A stretch of DNA of 11,135 bases, from contig JAJZDE010000039.1 in NCBI GenBank assembly GCA_021828745.1, positions 1 to 11,135 on the forward strand, given 5' to 3'. The notes under the pieces were generated by a model. The model ran no database searches. It was not told the DNA's origin and saw only the letters and a list, made by a program, of their open reading frames with translations. Each line of letters starts with the position of its first letter. Position 1 is the stretch's first letter. This DNA is from Pseudomonadota bacterium (GTDB lineage Bacteria; Pseudomonadota; Gammaproteobacteria; Burkholderiales; Ferrovaceae). Made by a program: the position numbers and the translations under genes. Shown piece after piece: positions 6,674 to 11,135 of this stretch.

Positions 6674-7789
6674 CTATTCCTCGGGTGTGACATATCCAGT
6701 GATCTCCAGTCCAAAACCTGCCATGCTGGGCATCTTGCGGCGGCGGGACAGCACTTTCATGCGCCCCACCCCCACTGCCCGTAAAATCTGTGCCCCTACC
6801 CCATGCAGGCGCGAATCCCATTTCCTTCCGGCAGGGGCCACCGGCATGACCTCGGCCGTGGCCCAGGCGATCAGGTCCTGAGCCCGATCCTCTCCGTGCA
6901 ACAGAACGATCACGCCGCTCCCCGCCGCAACGATTTTTTGCATGGCTCCCTGAAGGCCAAAAGAATGTCGCCCTACTCCATCATCCAGGACATCCGTCAC
7001 GGAAAAGGGCTCATGCACGCGCACCAGCGTCTCCCGTTCCGCTTCGATCTGCCCGTACACCAGGGCCAGGTGGGTACGATGACCCACCACATCATAAAAT
7101 GCCACCACCTCAAAAGTCCCATGAGGGGTCACCAAGGGCCGTGACGCTGCCCGTTCCACCAGACATTCGGTATGGCTGCGGTAACGGATCAGGTCGGCAA
7201 TCGACCCCACTTTCAAGCCATGCTCATAGGCAAAGGGAAGGAGGTCGGGAAGACGCGCCATCTCGCCGTCCTCCTTGAGGATCTCACAGATCACCGCCGC
7301 AGGCTCCAGGCCGGCCAACTGGGCCAAATCACAGCCTGCCTCGGTATGCCCGGCGCGTATCAGCACCCCCCCCCGCCGCGCCATCAGCGGAAAGATGTGC
7401 CCTGGCTGCACCACATCGGCCGGGCGGGCAAAGCGGGCCACTGCGGCCTGTACCGTGCGCGCCCGATCAGCGGCCGAAATTCCCGTGGTCACCCCCCGTG
7501 CCGCCTCGATGGACACGGTGAAATTGGTCGTGAGCGGAGAACGGTTATCCGTCACCATGAGCGGCAAATTCAGTTGTTGGCAACGGGCTTCCGTCAAGGT
7601 CAGACAAATCAGCCCACGCCCATAGCGCGCCATGAAGTTGATGGCTTCCGGGGTGACATGATCTGCCGCCAGCACCAGGTCGCCTTCGTTTTCCCGGTCC
7701 TCGTCATCCACCAGAATGACCATGCGCCCCGCCTGCACCTCGGCGATCAATACCTCCGTGGATGCCAGGACTCCCGTCCCCTGTGTCAT
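6674..7789 (-). CDS. ribBA: RibBX: 3,4-dihydroxy-2-butanone-4-phosphate synthase with degenerate GTP cyclohydrolase II domain
   Basis: The N-terminal domain (about 1-205) converts ribulose 5-phosphate to 3,4-dihydroxy-2-butanone 4-phosphate plus formate. Its active-site segments are intact: [11 protein letters not shown] (28-38) and [22 protein letters not shown] (130-151, with H131, H148, T149 and E150). The C-terminal domain (about 215-371) is similar in extent to GTP cyclohydrolase II but contains no cysteine. The zinc-ligand region is replaced by [13 protein letters not shown] (258-270) and the downstream catalytic motifs are missing, so I infer it has no cyclohydrolase activity. This matches the RibBX variant known in Proteobacteria. 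ATG 7789 (371 residues) is chosen over an upstream in-frame ATG at 7879 because AAGGAG lies eight bases before it and family similarity begins there; the longer form would overlap ribE. Confidence 0.93.
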   Translation of the reverse strand: MTQGTGVLASTEVLIAEVQAGRMVILVDDEDRENEGDLVLAADHVTPEAINFMARYGRGLICLTLTEARCQQLNLPLMVTDNRSPLTTNFTVSIEAARGVTTGISAADRARTVQAAVARFARPADVVQPGHIFPLMARRGGVLIRAGHTEAGCDLAQLAGLEPAAVICEILKEDGEMARLPDLLPFAYEHGLKVGSIADLIRYRSHTECLVERAASRPLVTPHGTFEVVAFYDVVGHRTHLALVYGQIEAERETLVRVHEPFSVTDVLDDGVGRHSFGLQGAMQKIVAAGSGVIVLLHGEDRAQDLIAWATAEVMPVAPAGRKWDSRLHGVGAQILRAVGVGRMKVLSRRRKMPSMAGFGLEITGYVTPEE

Positions 7790-7797
7790 CAAACTTT

Positions 7798-7803
7798 CTC
7801 CTT
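7798..7803 (-). promoter_or_regulatory. ribBX ribosome binding site
   Basis: AAGGAG on the minus strand, eight bases before ATG 7789, in the 28-base gap after ribE. It is one of the strongest Shine-Dalgarno sequences in the window and decides the ribBX start. Confidence 0.8.
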
Positions 7804-7817
7804 CCAAACCCCGCATT

Positions 7818-8438
7818 CTACTCCAAGGGGGGCATTTCCGTTCCCTGGTCACCGGACCATTGCCGCGCGCGTTCGGCATAGCGTGCCAGCAGATCCACTT
7901 CGAGATTCACCCCGTCGCCTTCCACCAAGGCACCCAAGGTCGTGACCTGCTGGGTATGGGGGATCAGATTGACCGTAAAAAGCGCCCCCTCCACCGCATT
8001 CACCGTCAGACTCACGCCCTGTACCGTCACCGATCCCTTGGTCGCGATGTAACGCGGCAAATCGCCTGGAGCCTCCACCTGCAAGGTCATGCTCTCCCCG
8101 CAGGGGGTGAAACTGCGCACCCGACCCACCCCATCCACATGCCCGGTGACCAGATGCCCGCCCAACGCATCGCTCAAACGCAAGGCACGCTCCAGATTGA
8201 TGCGTCGTCCCAACACCCACCCGGTCGTTCCCTCCAGCGTCACCCGCGAGACCTCTGCCGAAAAGGACTGCGCGCCCAGGGCAATCACAGTCAGGCAAAC
8301 GCCATTGACTGCGATGGACCCGCCCAGATCAACCCCCTCCAGGGACAAGGTCGCCGTATCAAACGTCATCCGTATCCCCTCCGCCAGGGGTTCCATACTC
8401 ACGATCCGCCCTACCGCCTGCACTATTCCGGTAAACAT
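7818..8438 (-). CDS. ribE: Riboflavin synthase alpha chain
   Basis: Dismutates two molecules of 6,7-dimethyl-8-ribityllumazine to riboflavin and the RibH substrate; trimeric and cytoplasmic. It has 206 residues with the two tandem lumazine-binding barrels. The first has [12 protein letters not shown] (1-12), VNGVCLTV (44-51) and EVSRVTLEGTTG (62-73). The second has GGHLVTGHVDGVG (93-105), KGSVTVQGVSLTVN (134-147), FTVNLIPHT (154-162) and GDGVNLEVDLLARY (174-187). ATG 8438 is chosen because MFTGIV is the invariant N-terminus and GAGGGA lies seven bases upstream; the open frame to 8552 is only antisense-like extension inside ribD. It overlaps the ribD end by 16 bases. Also named ribC in E. coli. 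Confidence 0.96.
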   Translation of the reverse strand: MFTGIVQAVGRIVSMEPLAEGIRMTFDTATLSLEGVDLGGSIAVNGVCLTVIALGAQSFSAEVSRVTLEGTTGWVLGRRINLERALRLSDALGGHLVTGHVDGVGRVRSFTPCGESMTLQVEAPGDLPRYIATKGSVTVQGVSLTVNAVEGALFTVNLIPHTQQVTTLGALVEGDGVNLEVDLLARYAERARQWSGDQGTEMPPLE

Positions 8439-9553
8439 GTCCCATTCCCTCGTACCCGTGCCCGAATCAACCAATCCCGCCCAAGAATGCGTCGCTCCTC
8501 GACCTCCAACCCCTTTCCCTGGCTCAAGGAGCTCAATGGCCGGGACCAGCACACCGCCCCCAGGGCCCCCTCGCCAAGCAAGAGAGGGGCCTGAAAAATC
8601 AGCACCTCATCCACCAACCCGGCTTCCAGCAAGGCGCCCGTCAAACGCGGGCCGGCTTCCAGCAACACCTCGTTCAACTCCAATCGACCCCATGCTCGTA
8701 CCAGTGCCCATAAATCCACTCGCCCCGTGCTCAACACGGGCAAAGGGACCACTTCTCCCCCCGCAGCCTCGATGGCCAGCCGCCGTTCAGGCGGGGGCGG
8801 GTCGGCACAGTAAAATCCGGTCTGTCCTCCTTCCTTCAATACCCTGGCCGTGGAGGGAGTTTCCAGGCGGGGATCCAGTACCAGACGGCGGGGTTGGCGT
8901 GCCGTCTCCACGGCCCGCACCGTCAACGCCGGGTCATCCTGCCGGACCGTCCCTCCACCGGTTGCCACTGCACAGGAACACGCCCGCCAGCGATGCCCTT
9001 CGGCACGCGCCTCCGACCCCGTAATCCATTGACTGATCCCGTTCCCGAGCGCACTCCTGCCATCCAGGCTGAGGGCCAACTTGGCCCGAATCCAGGGCCT
9101 TCCCTCAGTCATGCGCAAAATGAATCCGGGATTGAGGGCCGCCGCCGCCTGTGCCTCCACGCCGAGTTCCACGGCGAGGCCAGCCGCCCGCAAACGGGCC
9201 AATCCTTGCCCGGCCACGCGCGGATTGGGGTCCTCCATGGCCACCACCACACGTGCGATGCCCGCTTCGATAAGCGCATTGGCACAGGGCGGGGTGCGTC
9301 CCGTATGACTGCACGGTTCAAGGGTCACAAAGGCTGTGGCCCCTCGCGCCTGCTCCCCGGCCGCCCGCAAAGCATGGACCTCGGCATGAGGTTCTCCGGC
9401 CCACTCATGCCAGCCTTCCCCGACGATCCGGCCAGCTTGCACGATGACACAACCCACCCGTGGATTGGGCGTCGTAGTCCAGCACCCCCGTCGCGCCAGT
9501 TCCAGAGCCCGGCGCATGAAATACGCCCGTTCATCGAGAGGATCAAAGGTCAC
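8423..9553 (-). CDS. ribD: Bifunctional riboflavin deaminase/reductase RibD
   Basis: Carries out the second and third steps of riboflavin synthesis: deamination of the diaminopyrimidine, then NADPH-dependent reduction of the ribosyl side chain. It has 376 residues, a full-length fusion. The cytidine-deaminase-like domain (about 8-145) has the zinc site H56-A-E58 in [10 protein letters not shown] and [11 protein letters not shown] (80-90, C81 and C90), plus [11 protein letters not shown] (107-117). The reductase domain (about 153-370) has KLALSLDG (158-165), [10 protein letters not shown] (174-183), DDPALTVR (206-213) and [18 protein letters not shown] (299-316). It starts with GTG at 9551-9553, overlapping the nrdR stop by 11 bases; this places the family-typical [10 protein letters not shown] at 11-20. 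An ATG at codon 13 is a less likely start. Confidence 0.96.
   Translation of the reverse strand: MTFDPLDERAYFMRRALELARRGCWTTTPNPRVGCVIVQAGRIVGEGWHEWAGEPHAEVHALRAAGEQARGATAFVTLEPCSHTGRTPPCANALIEAGIARVVVAMEDPNPRVAGQGLARLRAAGLAVELGVEAQAAAALNPGFILRMTEGRPWIRAKLALSLDGRSALGNGISQWITGSEARAEGHRWRACSCAVATGGGTVRQDDPALTVRAVETARQPRRLVLDPRLETPSTARVLKEGGQTGFYCADPPPPERRLAIEAAGGEVVPLPVLSTGRVDLWALVRAWGRLELNEVLLEAGPRLTGALLEAGLVDEVLIFQAPLLLGEGALGAVCWSRPLSSLSQGKGLEVEERRILGRDWLIRARVRGNGTCLPE
8446..8451 (-). promoter_or_regulatory. ribE ribosome binding site inside ribD
   Basis: GAGGGA on the minus strand, seven bases before ATG 8438 and within the last codons of ribD. It supports the MFTGIV start of RibE. Confidence 0.7.
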
Positions 9554-9986
9554 GAATCACATCCCGAAAATCGTCAAGATCCTGAAAACTGCGATACACC
9601 GAGGCAAAGCGCACATAAGCCACCTTGTCGAGGTGGCGCAACTCTTCCATCACCATTTCCCCTATCTGGCGGGAAGTGATCTCCCGCTCCCCCAGCGCCA
9701 GCAGATGCTGGCGTATCCGTTCGATGGCCGCATCGACCCGTTCCACGGGAACGGGTCGTTTATGCAGGGCACGCATGAAACTGACCCGCACCTTGTCGGC
9801 CGAATACTCCTCCCGCTGACCATTGGATTTGACTAATTGGGGAAGGCGAATATCCAGAGTCTCATAGGTAGTGAAACGCCGGTTACACCCCATGCAACGC
9901 CGCCGCCGACGGATACTCTCGCCAGTTTCCGTGATCCGCGAGTCGATGACCTGGGAATCCATGGCGCCGCAAAAGGGACATTTCAT
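9543..9986 (-). CDS. nrdR: Transcriptional repressor NrdR
   Basis: Nucleotide-sensing repressor of ribonucleotide reductase genes. It has 147 residues, the standard length. The N-terminal zinc ribbon uses C3, C6, C31 and C34 (MKCPFCG and [14 protein letters not shown]) with the arginine-rich strand GESIRRRRR between (22-30). An ATP-cone domain follows from about 48 to 138, with [19 protein letters not shown] and [12 protein letters not shown]. The ATG lies eight bases after the pmbA stop, and TAGGG overlapping that stop serves as ribosome site. The nrdR-ribD order is widely conserved in proteobacteria. I saw no NrdR box in the window; its targets are expected elsewhere. Confidence 0.97.
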   Translation of the reverse strand: MKCPFCGAMDSQVIDSRITETGESIRRRRRCMGCNRRFTTYETLDIRLPQLVKSNGQREEYSADKVRVSFMRALHKRPVPVERVDAAIERIRQHLLALGEREITSRQIGEMVMEELRHLDKVAYVRFASVYRSFQDLDDFRDVIRDL

Positions 9987-9992
9987 AGCTTG

Positions 9993-9997
9993 CCCTA
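9993..9997 (-). promoter_or_regulatory. nrdR ribosome binding site overlapping the pmbA stop
   Basis: TAGGG on the minus strand contains the pmbA TAG stop and ends six bases before the nrdR ATG. This arrangement suggests that ribosomes finishing pmbA reinitiate at nrdR. Confidence 0.55.
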
Positions 9998-11135
9998 TTC
10001 ACCTGCCACGGTCATTTCCCCCACCAGGATGGAGCCGCAAATTTTGGAGCCGCGCACCCGCACATCGGTTCCCACCCCCTGAATCGCACGGAACATCTCC
10101 TTGAGGTTCCCGGCCACGGTGATCTCGTGCACGGGATACTGAATCTGGCCATGCTCCACCCAGAACCCCGCCGCGCCGCGCGAATAATCCCCGGTCACCC
10201 CATTCACTCCGTGCCCCAGCAACTCGGTCACCAGCACTCCCCGATCCATCTGCCGTAGCAAGTCCTCAAAGCCGCCTCCGAAAGGAGTGGCGATCAGGTT
10301 ATGACTCCCCCCCGCATTGGCGGTGGAACGCATGCCCAACTTGCGTGCGGAATAACTGCCCAGAAAGTACCCTTCCACTACCCCATTTTTCACCACCGGA
10401 CGGGGATGCGTCGCCACCCCTTCATCATCAAAAGGCGCGCTGGCCAACCCTCCCGGCAGATGGGGTTCCTCATGCAGGGAAAACCGCTCATCAAAGACCC
10501 TTTGTCCCAGACTGTCGGGCAAAAAACTGGTGCCCCGATAGAGCGACCCGCCACTCACTGCCCCGACGAAATGTCCGATCAGTCCGGCCGCCAGGGAAGC
10601 CTCGAAAAGCACGGGCACCTGCCGCGTGGACAGACGGTGGGCCTTGAGGCGGCGCAGCGTGCGCTCTGCTGCCTGTCGCCCCACCTGTTCCGGTGACTCC
10701 AACTGGTCCGGATGGCGCGAAGTGCTGTACCAGTAATCGCGTTGCATGTCCGGGTCCTTGCCGGCAATGACGGCACAACTCAGATTGTGACTGGACCCGG
10801 CATACCCCCCCATGAACCCCAAGGTATTGCCATAAAAAAAGTGGGAATTCTGGGTATGCACCGTGGCCCCGTCCGAATTGTTCAGACGCCGGTCCTGGGC
10901 GAGAGCCGCCGATTCGCAGCGACGCGCCCAGTCGATGCCCTGTTCCACGCTCAAATTCCAGGGGCAAAACAGGTCGAGATCGGGCCAGGGGGCCTGCGCC
11001 AACAAGGCGGGATCGGCCAGACCCGCAAAGGGATCCAGCGCCGTATGACGCGCAATGGCCAGCGCCTTGTCCACGGTGCTGCGCAATGCCGCCGGCGAAA
11101 AATCCGAGGTGCTGGCCTGTCCCCGCTGTGACCCG
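9995..11135 (-). CDS. pmbA: PmbA/TldE metalloprotease subunit (5' end outside the window)
   Basis: Partner of TldD in the cytoplasmic TldD/TldE protease that processes small peptides such as microcin B17 and can degrade antitoxins. About 379 C-terminal residues are visible of an expected 450. The frame stays open to the window edge: translation of 11134 downward gives [19 protein letters not shown], which aligns with the family, so the gene is truncated only by the window. Conserved segments include [67 protein letters not shown] and [14 protein letters not shown] at the C-terminus. No HEXXXH zinc motif is seen, as expected for the non-catalytic TldE subunit. tldD is not in the window. It is the most upstream gene seen of the minus-strand operon. 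Confidence 0.95.
   Translation of the reverse strand, partial: GSQRGQASTSDFSPAALRSTVDKALAIARHTALDPFAGLADPALLAQAPWPDLDLFCPWNLSVEQGIDWARRCESAALAQDRRLNNSDGATVHTQNSHFFYGNTLGFMGGYAGSSHNLSCAVIAGKDPDMQRDYWYSTSRHPDQLESPEQVGRQAAERTLRRLKAHRLSTRQVPVLFEASLAAGLIGHFVGAVSGGSLYRGTSFLPDSLGQRVFDERFSLHEEPHLPGGLASAPFDDEGVATHPRPVVKNGVVEGYFLGSYSARKLGMRSTANAGGSHNLIATPFGGGFEDLLRQMDRGVLVTELLGHGVNGVTGDYSRGAAGFWVEHGQIQYPVHEITVAGNLKEMFRAIQGVGTDVRVRGSKICGSILVGEMTVAGE

Noticed and set aside
6658..6714. 19-residue N-terminal extension of RibH starting at 6714
   Set aside because: The extension overlaps ribBX by 41 bases and exceeds the usual family length of about 155 residues. It is kept as an alternative because the SD of the shorter start is weak.
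7790..7817. FMN riboswitch before the rib genes
   Set aside because: Gaps in the rib cluster are at most 28 bases, far too short for an RFN element, and no RFN-like sequence is seen at the nrdR/ribD junction.
7790..7879. 30-residue N-terminal extension of RibBX starting at 7879
   Set aside because: It lies in ribE coding sequence, is not family-like, and a strong AAGGAG site marks ATG 7789 as the start.
8439..8552. 38-residue N-terminal extension of RibE starting at 8552
   Set aside because: Riboflavin synthase begins with MFTGIV, which has its own ribosome site at 8446-8451; the extension only reads ribD in another frame.
1..11135. Defence system, mobile element, CRISPR array, toxin-antitoxin pair or biosynthetic cluster
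   Set aside because: Every gene belongs to a known housekeeping or regulatory family and I saw no repeats, transposase, integrase or tRNA; PmbA is linked to microcin and antitoxin processing elsewhere but has no such partner here.

Overview
The window is an ordinary, gene-dense stretch of a GC-rich proteobacterial chromosome, roughly 60% G+C by eye. The gene order, the CTGT-N8-ACAG LexA operator and the RibBX-type riboflavin protein suit a beta- or gammaproteobacterium or a relative such as Acidithiobacillia. I cannot name a genus. Nothing here looks mobile or recently acquired: I see no transposase, integrase, tRNA, rRNA, CRISPR array or long repeat. No gene-free stretch exceeds 300 bases; the longest is the 159-base pncC-recA gap.

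Positions 1-2201 are on the plus strand. A rho-independent terminator closes an unseen upstream gene. It is followed by a short promoter region and a two-component pair: an OmpR-type response regulator and a QseC/TctE-like membrane histidine kinase. The kinase gene runs tail-to-tail into recX and overlaps it by 79 bases.

Positions 2123-11135 are all on the minus strand. Read 5'->3' they are pmbA (5' end outside the window), nrdR, ribD, ribE, ribBX, ribH, nusB, thiL, pgpA, pncC, recA and recX. From pmbA to pncC the genes overlap or lie within 28 bases of each other, so they are probably one operon. It combines flavin synthesis (RibD, RibE, RibB, RibH), control of ribonucleotide reductase (NrdR), antitermination (NusB), thiamine diphosphate formation (ThiL), phosphatidylglycerol synthesis (PgpA) and pyridine nucleotide salvage (PncC). 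The GTP cyclohydrolase II half of RibBX has lost its zinc cysteines, so a separate ribA must supply the first step of riboflavin synthesis.

The recA-recX pair has its own strong sigma70-type promoter in the 159-base gap after pncC. A near-perfect LexA box lies over the -10 element, which indicates SOS control. recX starts inside the recA stop codon.

I found no convincing undescribed system. The points most worth checking are the kinase/recX antisense overlap, the degenerate RibBX domain, the recA leader with its extra inverted repeat, and two long G tracts inside essential genes.
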